64,000 bases of DNA. Origin: Photobacterium kagoshimensis (GTDB lineage Bacteria > Pseudomonadota > Gammaproteobacteria > Enterobacterales > Vibrionaceae). The stretch spans positions 1 to 64,000 of the forward strand of contig NZ_JAKJSO010000026.1 in NCBI RefSeq assembly GCF_050337045.1, written 5' to 3'. A program made the translations under genes and the position numbers. Below, piece by piece: positions 53,583 to 62,451 of this stretch (within the stretch, counting starts at the first letter, position 1; each line of letters starts with the position of its first letter). The notes beneath the pieces are model-generated. The model was given only the letters and a program-made list of their open reading frames with translations. It did not search any database and was not told the DNA's origin.

Positions 53583-54250
53583 CGTTGGTAGGCCTTATTG
53601 AGTTTGGTTTCTGCCCAGTATTGAACCCGCGTGAGTAGGATTACCATCACCCAATAAATGAGTGCAACGGCAAGAAATGCTTCAAAGAATTTAAAGCTCG
53701 ACGAGGCTTCCATCTGGGCGCGAGCCATAATTTCAGCCACCCCTAAAGTGAAAGCGAGAGAGGTAGATTTAATCATGTCGATGAAATAGTTCATCAGAGA
53801 TGGCAAGGCTATACGGGTGGCCTGCGGTAAAATAATTCGGCGCATGGCTTGGAGTTCGGTCATCCCGATCGACAAACTGGCTTCCATTTGGCTGCGATCA
53901 ATCCCATTGATCGCGGCACGAATACTCTCGGCTTTGTAAGCGGCAAAGTGGAGGCTTAAGCCGATCACTGCCGCGCTGAAGGCATCGAGGCCGATAAAAA
54001 TCGGAAAAACTTGCGGCAAGCCATAATAAAGTAAAAACAGTTGCACCAGCAGTGGCGTGCCACGAAAAAAACTGATGTAAACCTGTGCCAGCTGATCCAA
54101 TACAGGGATTCGATAGACCCGAACCAAGGCAATAAAAATCGCAATAATCAGCGAAAAGAGTAATCCCCATAATGCCATGTTCAGGGTTACCCCTAAATAG
54201 CCAAGCAAAATGGGTATTAGGGAAAGCATGTAATCAAAGTCAAAACCCAT
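53579..54250 (-). CDS. amino-acid ABC transporter permease (TcyL-like)
   Basis: The 223-residue inner-membrane permease has about five helices. It has the His/Glu permease start and the EAA loop (AQVYISFFRGTPLLVQLFLLYYGLP near 56, and EASLSIGMTELQAMRRIILPQA near 125). It probably forms a homodimer with the ATPase above. It shares 4 bases with the ATPase gene. Confidence 0.92.
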   Translation of the reverse strand: MGFDFDYMLSLIPILLGYLGVTLNMALWGLLFSLIIAIFIALVRVYRIPVLDQLAQVYISFFRGTPLLVQLFLLYYGLPQVFPIFIGLDAFSAAVIGLSLHFAAYKAESIRAAINGIDRSQMEASLSIGMTELQAMRRIILPQATRIALPSLMNYFIDMIKSTSLAFTLGVAEIMARAQMEASSSFKFFEAFLAVALIYWVMVILLTRVQYWAETKLNKAYQR

Positions 54251-54339
54251 AATGGTGAAAGCCTCATGTATTGAGTTAGATGGTGTAAACCGCGCTAGAT
54301 GTCGCTATTAGTTGCAAGGTAAGGTGAGTTAAAAGTGAT

Positions 54340-54363
54340 AAAACCCACCCGAAGGTGAGTTTT
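54340..54363 (-). terminator. terminator-like hairpin between binding protein and permease
   Basis: On the minus strand AAAACTCACC pairs with GGTGGGTTTT around TTCG, with one G-T pair. It lies between the first and second genes of the transporter operon. Partial termination would give excess binding protein. Confidence 0.7.
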
Positions 54364-54401
54364 AAGTATATTCGAGCTAGCCCAAAAGAAGAGTTATGGG
54401 G

Positions 54402-55157
54402 TTATTGGGTGATATCCGCATCAAACCACTTAACGGAAATCTCCGCGAGTGTGCCGTCTGCGCGCATGGCTGATAGCGCGGTATTGACTTGATCGCGTAG
54501 CGCTTGACCTTTTTCACTTTTCACAAATGGCCAGGCGTTTTCAATTTTCTCAAACGGTTGTCCTGCCAGTTGCAGCGGTAGGTTGGCTTTTTTGATCAAC
54601 TCTAACGAGGATAAACGATCCATCACAAAAGCATCGGTACGGCCAAGGGCCACGTCATGTTCGATACCCGTATCATAGGTTTTTATCTCTATTTCGCTGG
54701 CATTCGTGAGTTTTCGTAGTAGTTGCTCGTAGTTAGACCCTAAGTTAACCCCCACTTTTTTACCGGTTAAGTCCTCGGTACTCTTGATACTGTCATTACC
54801 TTTGCGCACCACGAGTTGGGCACCGTCAATCACATAAGCATCAGAAAACGCATATTTACTCACACGCTCAGGGGTGATGGTGATTTGGTTGGAAATGGTA
54901 TCGATACGACCGGTTTCCAGTAGGCCAAACAAGCCTGAGAAGTTAGCGGTCACAAACTCAACCTTATAGTCGTTACGCTTGGCGATTTCATTCCATAAAT
55001 CGACTTCAAAGCCTTGCAGCTGATCTTGCTTTACAAAAGTAAACGGGAAGTAACGACCAGACATACCTACTTTCACGTCGGTGGCGGCTTGAACGGCTTG
55101 GGTTGCTGTTAATGTTAGGGCTACGGCGGTAAGTGTGGTTTTCATCCAGCGTTTCAT
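54402..55157 (-). CDS. amino-acid ABC transporter substrate-binding protein (TcyJ-like)
   Basis: The 251-residue protein has a Sec signal peptide (residues 1-24, ending AVQA). The SBP-3 fold follows: GRYFPFTFV, LQGFEVDLWNEIAKR, LTGKKVGVNLGSNYEQLLR, and a WFDADITQ end that closely resembles E. coli TcyJ (cystine binding). Cystine is the best guess for substrate, but other polar amino acids are possible. The same transporter lies next to dnaA in Vibrio. Confidence 0.9.
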   Translation of the reverse strand: MKRWMKTTLTAVALTLTATQAVQAATDVKVGMSGRYFPFTFVKQDQLQGFEVDLWNEIAKRNDYKVEFVTANFSGLFGLLETGRIDTISNQITITPERVSKYAFSDAYVIDGAQLVVRKGNDSIKSTEDLTGKKVGVNLGSNYEQLLRKLTNASEIEIKTYDTGIEHDVALGRTDAFVMDRLSSLELIKKANLPLQLAGQPFEKIENAWPFVKSEKGQALRDQVNTALSAMRADGTLAEISVKWFDADITQ

Positions 55158-55465
55158 TCTGTCTACTCCTAGGCTGACATCGTCATTGTGCTAAAACATC
55201 CTACTTGTTTATAACTCTGTTAATTAAATAACGTTGAGTTATTAAAGATAACCATTTGTAAGGTTAGGGGGATCTTGGGGCGTTGTTGATAATTTTGTGG
55301 GTAATCAGGGGGGAATATGTGCTGATCCTGGCTTCCATTGTGTGAATAATGTGAATAAGTCGGATCTTATTCACTGGATCTGCGATCTCTTTGCTGGCGA
55401 TCCTGCGCCAGCAGGTATAAAATTAGCTCCCTTTTTGTGTTTTGTTATTCAGTGTGGAGTCGAAC
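55158..55465. promoter_or_regulatory. divergent control region of dnaA and the transporter
   Basis: The region holds six GATC sites between 55271 and 55402. It also holds a DnaA box TGTTGATAA (55284-55292) and a near-box TGTGGGTAA (55296-55304), fitting DnaA autoregulation and SeqA sequestration. I could not fix the -10/-35 elements with confidence. Confidence 0.75.
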
Positions 55466-56875
55466 TTGTCATCTTCGCTATGGTTGCAGTGCCTTCAACG
55501 CTTTCAGGAAGAACTCCCTGCAACAGAATTCAGCATGTGGATCCGTCCTCTTCAAGCTGAATTAAACGATAATACGCTGACTTTGTTTGCGCCAAACCGC
55601 TTCGTGCTGGATTGGGTCAGAGATCGGTATCTCAACAACATCAACCGTCAACTCAATGAGTTCTGCGGTAATGATGTTCCTGTCCTACGTTTTGAAGTGG
55701 GCAGCCGCCCTGTGTCTGCGCCTCCACCACGACCGATAGCGGCAGTTGAGCCACCTGTTTTTCAAGCAGCGCCAGCGCCTATCGCTCAAGAGCCACCGCA
55801 ACGTCAGTGGGAACCTGCCCCGTCGCCAGTACAGCCTGAAACCCAAGTGGGTTTCCGCTCGAACGTGAACCCGAAACACAACTTCAACAACTTCGTTGAA
55901 GGTAAATCAAACCAATTAGGTTTAGCGGCTTGTCGTCAAGTGGCGGATAACCCTGGTGCAGCTTATAATCCACTGTTTTTATACGGTGGCACCGGTTTAG
56001 GTAAAACGCACTTATTGCATGCTGTCGGTAATGCGATTGCTGATCGTAAACCGAATGCTAAAGTGGTGTACATGCATTCTGAGCGCTTTGTTCAAGACAT
56101 GGTAAAAGCCTTGCAGAACAACGCGATTGAAGAATTTAAACGTTACTACCGTAGCGTTGATGCCTTGTTGATCGATGATATTCAATTTTTCGCCAACAAA
56201 GAGCGCTCACAAGAAGAATTCTTCCATACCTTCAATGCGTTATTAGAAGGTAACCAGCAAATTATTCTGACTTCTGATCGTTACCCGCGAGAGATCAGCG
56301 GGGTAGAGGATCGCTTAAAATCACGTTTCGGTTGGGGCTTAACGGTAGCCATTGAACCGCCTGAACTGGAAACCCGTGTCGCGATCTTAATGAAGAAAGC
56401 CGAGCACAATAACATTCGCTTGGCTGATGAAGTGGCGTTTTTCATTGCTAAACGCTTACGCTCAAATGTGCGTGAGTTGGAAGGGGCATTGAACCGTGTT
56501 ATTGCTAACGCTAACTTTACCGGTCGTGCCATTACCATCGACTTTGTTCGTGAAGCGCTGCGCGATCTGCTTGCCTTGCAAGAAAAGTTAGTAACGATCG
56601 ATAATATCCAGAAGACTGTCGCCGAATACTATAAAATAAAGATGGCTGATATGCTGTCGAAGCGTCGTTCTCGCTCTGTGGCACGCCCTCGTCAAATGGC
56701 GATGGCACTGTCGAAAGAGCTAACGAACCATAGCTTGCCAGAAATCGGTGATGCATTTGGTGGTCGTGACCATACAACCGTATTGCATGCCTGTCGTAAG
56801 ATTGAGCAGCTACGTGAAGAAAGCCACGATATCAAAGAAGATTATTCAAACCTAATTAGAACACTGTCGTCTTAA
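55466..56875 (+). CDS. dnaA: chromosomal replication initiator DnaA
   Basis: DnaA is the AAA+ initiator. The start is TTG at 55466, six bases after GTGGAG, giving the standard N-terminus after Met (SSSLWLQCLQRFQEELPATEF) and 469 residues. Domain I is about 1-80. A proline-rich domain II linker (about 84-130) follows. Domain III has GGTGLGKT at 174-181 and LLIDDIQF. Domain IV carries the DNA-binding GGRDHTTVLHACRKI signature. The frame is open eight codons further upstream. Confidence 0.97.
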   Translation: MSSSLWLQCLQRFQEELPATEFSMWIRPLQAELNDNTLTLFAPNRFVLDWVRDRYLNNINRQLNEFCGNDVPVLRFEVGSRPVSAPPPRPIAAVEPPVFQAAPAPIAQEPPQRQWEPAPSPVQPETQVGFRSNVNPKHNFNNFVEGKSNQLGLAACRQVADNPGAAYNPLFLYGGTGLGKTHLLHAVGNAIADRKPNAKVVYMHSERFVQDMVKALQNNAIEEFKRYYRSVDALLIDDIQFFANKERSQEEFFHTFNALLEGNQQIILTSDRYPREISGVEDRLKSRFGWGLTVAIEPPELETRVAILMKKAEHNNIRLADEVAFFIAKRLRSNVRELEGALNRVIANANFTGRAITIDFVREALRDLLALQEKLVTIDNIQKTVAEYYKIKMADMLSKRRSRSVARPRQMAMALSKELTNHSLPEIGDAFGGRDHTTVLHACRKIEQLREESHDIKEDYSNLIRTLSS

Positions 56876-56876
56876 T

Positions 56877-57977
56877 ATGAAATTTTCCGTTGAACGCGAA
56901 CATTTATTAAAACCGCTGCAACAGGTCTCTGGTGCATTAGGCGGTCGTCCATCGTTGCCGATTTTGGGTAACTTGTTACTGCAAGTCACTGATGGTTGGC
57001 TATCAATGACGGGTACTGACTTAGAAGTTGAGTTGGTAGCTAAACTGGCGTTAGACGGCGACTACGAAGAAGGTGCGATTACCGTACCTGCGCGTAAATT
57101 CCTTGATATTTGCCGTGGTCTACCAGATACCTCCGCGATCAAGATTGCCCTTGAAGGGGATCGCGTGATCATTCGCTCGGGTCGTAGCCGCTACTCGTTG
57201 GCGACACTGCCAGCGAGTGATTTCCCTAATATTGATGATTGGCAGAGTGACGTTGAGATGACGTTACTACAAGGCCAAATGCGTCAGCTGATCGATAGCA
57301 CCCAATTTTCAATGGCACATCAAGATGTGCGTTACTACCTCAATGGTATGTTGTTTGAAACCGATGGTCAGCACTTACGCTCAGTGGCTACCGATGGCCA
57401 CCGTATGGCGGTATGTGCGATCAATATTGAGCAAGAGCTGCCAAGCAAACAAATCATTGTACCGCGTAAAGGGGTATTAGAATTGGTGCGTTTGCTCGAC
57501 ACGCCAGACGCGCAAGTGACCATTCAAATTGGTAATGCGAATTTACGCGCAACGGTAAATAATTTTGTGTTTACCTCTAAGCTGGTTGATGGTCGCTTCC
57601 CTGACTATCGTCGAGTGATGCCGCAAAACACCACTAAAACATTAGAAGCCAGCTGTGATGAACTGCGTAAAGCCTTCTCGCGTGCCGCTATTTTATCTAA
57701 TGAAAAATTCCGTGGTGTACGCGTTAATTTTGTCGGCAATGAAATGCGCATTACAGCCAATAACCCAGAACAAGAAGAAGCGGAAGAGTTTCTTGATGTT
57801 AGCTACGATGGGGATGATTTAGAAATTGGCTTTAATGTGAGCTACGTACTGGATGTGCTTAACACGCTTAAGTGTGAGCAAGTACGAATGTCACTGAGCG
57901 ATGCCAATGCTAGTGCGTTAATTGAAGACTGTGCCAACGACGAAGCCATGTATGTGGTTATGCCAATCCGACTATAA
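56877..57977 (+). CDS. dnaN: DNA polymerase III beta sliding clamp
   Basis: This is the 366-residue ring-forming clamp with three repeated domains, starting MKFSVEREHLLKPLQQVSGALG and ending YVVMPIRL, where the last residues form the protein-binding pocket. The ATG lies one base after the dnaA stop; recF follows after 3 bases. Confidence 0.98.
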   Translation: MKFSVEREHLLKPLQQVSGALGGRPSLPILGNLLLQVTDGWLSMTGTDLEVELVAKLALDGDYEEGAITVPARKFLDICRGLPDTSAIKIALEGDRVIIRSGRSRYSLATLPASDFPNIDDWQSDVEMTLLQGQMRQLIDSTQFSMAHQDVRYYLNGMLFETDGQHLRSVATDGHRMAVCAINIEQELPSKQIIVPRKGVLELVRLLDTPDAQVTIQIGNANLRATVNNFVFTSKLVDGRFPDYRRVMPQNTTKTLEASCDELRKAFSRAAILSNEKFRGVRVNFVGNEMRITANNPEQEEAEEFLDVSYDGDDLEIGFNVSYVLDVLNTLKCEQVRMSLSDANASALIEDCANDEAMYVVMPIRL

Positions 57978-57980
57978 GGC

Positions 57981-59060
57981 ATGGCGCTCACCCGACTTAT
58001 AATCAAAGACTTTCGAAATATTGAAGCTTGCGATATGACGTTGTCAGCAAGCTTTAATTTTCTTATCGGTGCCAACGGTAGCGGTAAAACCAGTGTGTTG
58101 GAAGCAGTGCACTATTTGGGGCATGGCCGCTCGTTTCGTAGCCATTTAACCAGTAGAGTGATTCGACATGAACAAAACGAACTGTTTATTCATGGTCGGA
58201 TTCAGCACAACAATAACCTTGAGCTACCGCTGGGGTTAAACAAAAAGCGTGATGGTACAGCTGAAGTCAAAATTGCGGGTGAAACAGGCCAGAAAATGGC
58301 GCAGCTTGCGCAGGTGTTACCACTGCAGTTAATCACCCCTGAAGGGTTTGAGTTACTGAGTGGCGGGCCGAAGTTTCGCCGATCATTTATTGATTGGGGC
58401 GTCTTCCATGTTGAGCCGCGTTTTTACCAAGCATGGAGTCGTGTAAAACGACTGACCAAACAGCGCAACGCATTACTTAAAACTGCACAGAGTTATCGTG
58501 AGCTCAGTTATTGGGATCAAGAGCTGGCCCAGTTGGCTGAGTTAATTAGCCAATGGCGCGATGAATATTTGCAAGCGGTGAAAGTGAAAGCGGCGGAAAT
58601 TTGCCAAGGCTTTCTCCCTGAATTTGATATCCAGCTGGGGTATTACCGCGGCTGGGAAAAAGAAACACCCTATGCCGAGCTGCTAAAGCGCAATTTTGAG
58701 CGTGATTGTCAGCTTGGTTATACCGTAGGTGGGCCGCACAAAGCCGACTTACGGATTAAAGTGGCTGGTACGCCAGTGGAAGATGTGTTGTCCCGTGGTC
58801 AATTGAAATTGATGATGTGTGCATTACGTTTAGCACAAGGGATCCATCTGACCGAGGCGACCGGCAAACAGTGTATTTACCTTATTGATGATTTTGCTTC
58901 CGAGCTGGATAGCCATCGGCGTGCGCTGTTAGCGCAACGGTTAAAGGAAACCAACGCCCAGGTATTCATCAGTGCAATTAGCGACAACCATGTCGCTGAC
59001 TTGAAAGATGAAAATGGCAAGATGTTTCATGTGGAACACGGTAAAATAACCGCAGGATAA
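57981..59060 (+). CDS. recF: DNA replication and repair protein RecF
   Basis: This SMC-like ATPase loads RecA at gaps with RecO and RecR. The 359-residue protein has Walker A GANGSGKT at about 30-37, the signature LSRGQLKLMMCALRLAQ near 273 and Walker B YLIDDFASELD near 300. It is part of the dnaA-dnaN-recF-gyrB cluster. Confidence 0.97.
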   Translation: MALTRLIIKDFRNIEACDMTLSASFNFLIGANGSGKTSVLEAVHYLGHGRSFRSHLTSRVIRHEQNELFIHGRIQHNNNLELPLGLNKKRDGTAEVKIAGETGQKMAQLAQVLPLQLITPEGFELLSGGPKFRRSFIDWGVFHVEPRFYQAWSRVKRLTKQRNALLKTAQSYRELSYWDQELAQLAELISQWRDEYLQAVKVKAAEICQGFLPEFDIQLGYYRGWEKETPYAELLKRNFERDCQLGYTVGGPHKADLRIKVAGTPVEDVLSRGQLKLMMCALRLAQGIHLTEATGKQCIYLIDDFASELDSHRRALLAQRLKETNAQVFISAISDNHVADLKDENGKMFHVEHGKITAG

Positions 59061-59079
59061 TTTAAGCGAGAGTAACTCA

Positions 59080-61497
59080 ATGTCCAACAATTACGATTCA
59101 TCAAGCATTAAGGTGCTTAAGGGCCTAGATGCGGTACGTAAGCGCCCAGGGATGTACATTGGCGATACCGATGACGGTACTGGCCTGCACCATATGGTTT
59201 TTGAGGTCGTCGATAACTCTATCGATGAAGCTCTTGCTGGCCATTGTGAAGACATCATCGTCACCATCCACGAAGATGGTTCCGTATCGGTAAGCGATGA
59301 TGGCCGTGGTATTCCGACCGAAATGCACCCTGAAGAGGGCGTATCAGCTGCTGAAGTTATCATGACGGTACTTCACGCAGGTGGTAAATTCGATGATAAC
59401 TCCTACAAAGTATCGGGCGGCTTGCACGGTGTAGGTGTATCGGTAGTGAACGCACTATCTGAAAAAGTAGAGCTAACAATTCATCGCCACGGTGATATTC
59501 ACCAACAAATATACTGCCATGGTGAACCACAAGCACCACTTGCAGTTATTGGTGATGCTGGCGAGCGTACGGGGACGCGTATCCGTTTCTGGCCAAGTGC
59601 TGATACTTTCGCAATTCTTGAATTCCAATACGAAATTTTAGCCAAGCGTTTACGCGAGCTGTCTTTCCTTAACTCTGGCGTATCGATCAAACTGATTGAT
59701 GAACGTGAAGAAGGTAAGCAAGACCACTTCATGTATGAAGGTGGTATTAAAGCGTTCGTTGAGCACTTGAACCGTAACAAGACACCGATTCACCCGAAAG
59801 TTTTCCACTTCAATTTTGAACGTGAAGACGGTATCGCAGTAGAAGTGGCAATGCAGTGGAACGATGGCTTCCAAGAAAATATCTACTGTTTTACCAACAA
59901 CATCCCACAGCGTGACGGTGGTAGTCACCTTGCTGGTTTCCGTGGTGCCTTAACGCGTACTTTGAATAACTTCATGGAAAAAGAAGGTTATTCGAAGAAA
60001 GCAAAAGCGGCGACATCGGGTGATGATGCTCGTGAAGGCCTAACCGCTGTTGTATCGGTAAAAGTGCCAGATCCTAAGTTCTCTAGCCAGACGAAAGATA
60101 AACTCGTTTCCAGTGAAGTGAAGCCTGCGGTTGAATCAACCATGGGTGAAAAACTGAGTGAGTTCTTGTTAGAGAACCCATCAGATGCGAAAACAGTTTG
60201 TACTAAGATTATTGATGCCTCTCGTGCACGTGAAGCTGCACGTAAAGCACGTGAAATGACACGCCGTAAAGGTGCGCTAGATTTAGCGGGTCTGCCTGGT
60301 AAATTGGCGGACTGTCAGGAAAAAGACCCTGCACTATCTGAACTATACATAGTGGAAGGGGACTCTGCTGGCGGTTCAGCCAAGCAGGGACGTAACCGTA
60401 AAAACCAAGCGATTTTGCCGCTGAAAGGTAAAATTCTTAACGTTGAAAAAGCCCGTTTCGATAAGATGCTATCTTCACAAGAAGTGGCAACCTTAATCAC
60501 AGCCATGGGTTGTGGTATCGGCCGTGACGAGTACAACCCGGATAAACTGCGCTATCACAGCATCATCATCATGACCGATGCCGATGTCGATGGTTCGCAC
60601 ATCCGTACGCTACTATTGACCTTCTTCTACCGTCAAATGCCTGAACTGATCGAACGTGGTCATATCTTTATTGCTCAGCCACCACTTTATAAAGTGAAGA
60701 AAGGTAAGCAAGAGCAATACATCAAAGATGATGAAGACATGAACCAGTACCAAGTGGCGTTGGCATTGGATAACGCATCATTGTTTACAAGTGAAGGTGC
60801 CCCTGCAATTACAGGTCTAGCGCTTGAAAATCTTGTGAAGCAATACAATGCTGGCATGAAGCTAGTGACGCGTATGAGTCGTCGTTACCCAACCATTCTA
60901 CTGAATGAAATGGTGTACCAACCACGTCTAACCGCAGAGATGCTTGCAACAGAAGCGACGGTAACTGAGTGGTTAACACCTGTGATTACTGCGCTAAACG
61001 CAAAACAATCCGGTGAAAGTCAGTTTAGTGCTGCAGTGATCCGTGATGAAGAGAATAATGTATTCTTGCCTCAAGTTGTCGTACGTACTCACGGTGTCGA
61101 TTACGAATACGCACTAAGCTTTGATTTGGTGAACTCGAAAGAATACAGCAAGCTGGCTGATCTTTCTGAAGCGCTAAACGAGCTACTGGAAGAGTCTGCA
61201 TTTGTTCAGCGTGGTGAGCGTAAGCAAGCGGTCAGCAGCTTTGATGAAGCGCTAAATTGGCTAATCAAAGAATCGCGTCGTGGCCTATCACTACAGCGTT
61301 ACAAAGGTCTAGGTGAGATGAACCCAGATCAGCTTTGGGAAACCACCATGGATCCTGAATCTCGTCGTATGATGCAAGTTACGATCAACGATGCCGTTGC
61401 GGCAGATGAGCTATTCACGACCCTGATGGGGGATCAAGTTGAGCCTCGTCGTCACTTCATTGAAGAGAATGCCCTGAACGCAAACCTAGATGTGTAG
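59080..61497 (+). CDS. gyrB: DNA gyrase subunit B
   Basis: This is the ATPase subunit of the supercoiling enzyme, 805 residues. The GHKL ATP site has EVVDNSIDEA and DDGRGIPT near 42-80 and GGLHGVGVSVVNALS near 115. The TOPRIM domain has EGDSAGGSAKQ near 424 and DADVDGSH near 500. The C-terminal GyrA-binding tail includes QRYKGLGEMNPDQLWETTM. It ends the cluster and is followed by a terminator. Confidence 0.98.
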   Translation: MSNNYDSSSIKVLKGLDAVRKRPGMYIGDTDDGTGLHHMVFEVVDNSIDEALAGHCEDIIVTIHEDGSVSVSDDGRGIPTEMHPEEGVSAAEVIMTVLHAGGKFDDNSYKVSGGLHGVGVSVVNALSEKVELTIHRHGDIHQQIYCHGEPQAPLAVIGDAGERTGTRIRFWPSADTFAILEFQYEILAKRLRELSFLNSGVSIKLIDEREEGKQDHFMYEGGIKAFVEHLNRNKTPIHPKVFHFNFEREDGIAVEVAMQWNDGFQENIYCFTNNIPQRDGGSHLAGFRGALTRTLNNFMEKEGYSKKAKAATSGDDAREGLTAVVSVKVPDPKFSSQTKDKLVSSEVKPAVESTMGEKLSEFLLENPSDAKTVCTKIIDASRAREAARKAREMTRRKGALDLAGLPGKLADCQEKDPALSELYIVEGDSAGGSAKQGRNRKNQAILPLKGKILNVEKARFDKMLSSQEVATLITAMGCGIGRDEYNPDKLRYHSIIIMTDADVDGSHIRTLLLTFFYRQMPELIERGHIFIAQPPLYKVKKGKQEQYIKDDEDMNQYQVALALDNASLFTSEGAPAITGLALENLVKQYNAGMKLVTRMSRRYPTILLNEMVYQPRLTAEMLATEATVTEWLTPVITALNAKQSGESQFSAAVIRDEENNVFLPQVVVRTHGVDYEYALSFDLVNSKEYSKLADLSEALNELLEESAFVQRGERKQAVSSFDEALNWLIKESRRGLSLQRYKGLGEMNPDQLWETTMDPESRRMMQVTINDAVAADELFTTLMGDQVEPRRHFIEENALNANLDV

Positions 61498-61526
61498 TGT
61501 AAATTAAACACATCATTAGGTATAAA

Positions 61527-61554
61527 ACGTCGCCAAGTGCGGCGTTTTTTTTTG
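61527..61554 (+). terminator. gyrB terminator
   Basis: AACGTCGC and GCGGCGTT pair (one G-T) around a CAAGT loop, followed by a run of T residues to 61554. Confidence 0.88.
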
Positions 61555-61615
61555 CTTTATATTTAGTGGTTTAGCAGTTTAGTGTGATTTTTTTATGATT
61601 TATTTCGACTTAACC

Positions 61616-61644
61616 CTTGGAAATAAATTCGATCATCCCTATAT
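61616..61644 (+). promoter_or_regulatory. sigma-32-type heat-shock promoter of ibpA
   Basis: CTTGGAAA (61616-61623) and TCCCTATAT (61636-61644) resemble the CTTGAAA / CCCCATNT elements of sigma-32 promoters, with a 12-13-base spacer. The implied leader before ibpA is about 105 bases, the length usual for ROSE-controlled genes. Confidence 0.65.
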
Positions 61645-61687
61645 CTATTAATGAAGAGCAAGATGCCAAAGACTGGGTCGAGCGCGA

Positions 61688-61751
61688 GGTTTGTCCTACA
61701 GAGGAAAACCACTTCATACACAGATTAACTTATATTGCTTCTTAGAAGGAT
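61688..61751 (+). promoter_or_regulatory. ROSE-like RNA thermometer in the ibpA leader
   Basis: The terminal hairpin 61735-61751 pairs UUGCU with AGGAU through a tight UC-UUA-GA apex. The pairs are U-A, C-G, a G-G opposition, U-A and U-U, exactly the ROSE core, and they enclose the ribosome site AGGA seven bases before the ATG. An upstream stable hairpin (GGUUU-G-UCCU with AGGA-AAACC, 61688-61710) completes the two-hairpin arrangement. At low temperature it would block translation. Confidence 0.8.
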
Positions 61752-61757
61752 AGTATT

Positions 61758-62198
61758 ATGCGCAACGTAGATTTCACTCCTCTTTACCGTTCAGCTATTG
61801 GTTTTGATCGTCTGTTTAACCAGATGGAAAAGAACTTCAGTAACAACAATAACGCGGGTTACCCTCCGTACAATATCGAGCAGCAAGACGAAAACCATTA
61901 CCGTATTACTATGGCAGTGGCGGGTTTTGCCGAAGAGCAATTGGATATCACCCAACAACAAAATATTTTGATTGTGCGTGGTACGCGTGAAGAACAAAAA
62001 GCAGAGCGCGAATACCTGTACCAAGGTATTGCTGAGCGTGATTTTGAACGTAAGTTCCAGCTTGCTGATTACGTTAAAGTCGTGGGTGCTCAAATGGAAA
62101 ATGGTTTACTGCACGTTGAGTTAGAGCGTGAAATTCCAGAAGAGCAAAAGCCACGCAAAATTGCGATTAATGGCAACCGCTTACTCGAAAGCGAATAA
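61758..62198 (+). CDS. ibpA: small heat-shock protein IbpA (Hsp20)
   Basis: This holdase chaperone has 146 residues, starting MRNVDFTPLYRSAIGFDRLFN as in E. coli IbpA. The alpha-crystallin domain covers about 35-125 (NIEQQDENHYRITMAVAGF, LIVRGTREEQ, GIAERDFERKFQLADYV), and an I-x-I anchor (IAI) follows in the tail. It is a single gene with no ibpB beside it. It is controlled by the sigma-32-like promoter and RNA thermometer upstream. Confidence 0.96.
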   Translation: MRNVDFTPLYRSAIGFDRLFNQMEKNFSNNNNAGYPPYNIEQQDENHYRITMAVAGFAEEQLDITQQQNILIVRGTREEQKAEREYLYQGIAERDFERKFQLADYVKVVGAQMENGLLHVELEREIPEEQKPRKIAINGNRLLESE

Positions 62199-62255
62199 GC
62201 TCGGCTTGGTTAGCACGCCTTTTTGTTAAGGCATGACACCAAAGAAAGAGTAGTG

Positions 62256-62282
62256 AAAGGTCAGCTTAGGCTGGCCTTTTTT
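62256..62282 (+). terminator. ibpA terminator
   Basis: AAAGGTCAGC and GCTGGCCTTT form a 10-bp stem (one G-T pair) with a TTAG loop and a six-base T-run. Confidence 0.88.
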
Positions 62283-62329
62283 AATGGTTGGCGTTTAGAA
62301 AGCGATGTGGGCTATTCGTCTACCTTGCG

Positions 62330-62345
62330 TGTTTCACGTGAAGCA
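62330..62345. other. parS site, one mismatch
   Basis: TGTTTCACGTGAAGCA differs from the ParB-binding consensus (core GTTTCACGTGAAAC) at one base. It lies in the intergenic space between ibpA and avtA, about 14.4 kb from oriC. Confidence 0.8.
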
Positions 62346-62349
62346 CAAC

Positions 62350-62374
62350 AAAAAAGCAGCCAGAAGGCTGCTTT
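62350..62374 (-). terminator. avtA terminator
   Basis: AAAGCAGCC and GGCTGCTTT form a 9-bp stem with an AGAA loop. On the minus strand it is followed by six T residues, placing it about 80 bases after the avtA stop. It directly adjoins the first parS site. Confidence 0.85.
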
Positions 62375-62451
62375 GATATATGGAGTATTGGGATTGGCTG
62401 GCTATGTTGTTACTGCCGTGACGGAGTAAGGCGTACGAGCTATTAGCCACA

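Noticed and set aside
60227..60255. Two CACGTGAA sequences inside gyrB as parS
   Set aside because: Only the right half-sites match; the left halves do not, and both lie in coding sequence.
62223..62429. 68-residue open frame between ibpA and avtA
   Set aside because: It starts at TTG, runs through the ibpA terminator, a parS site and the avtA terminator, and has no family resemblance.
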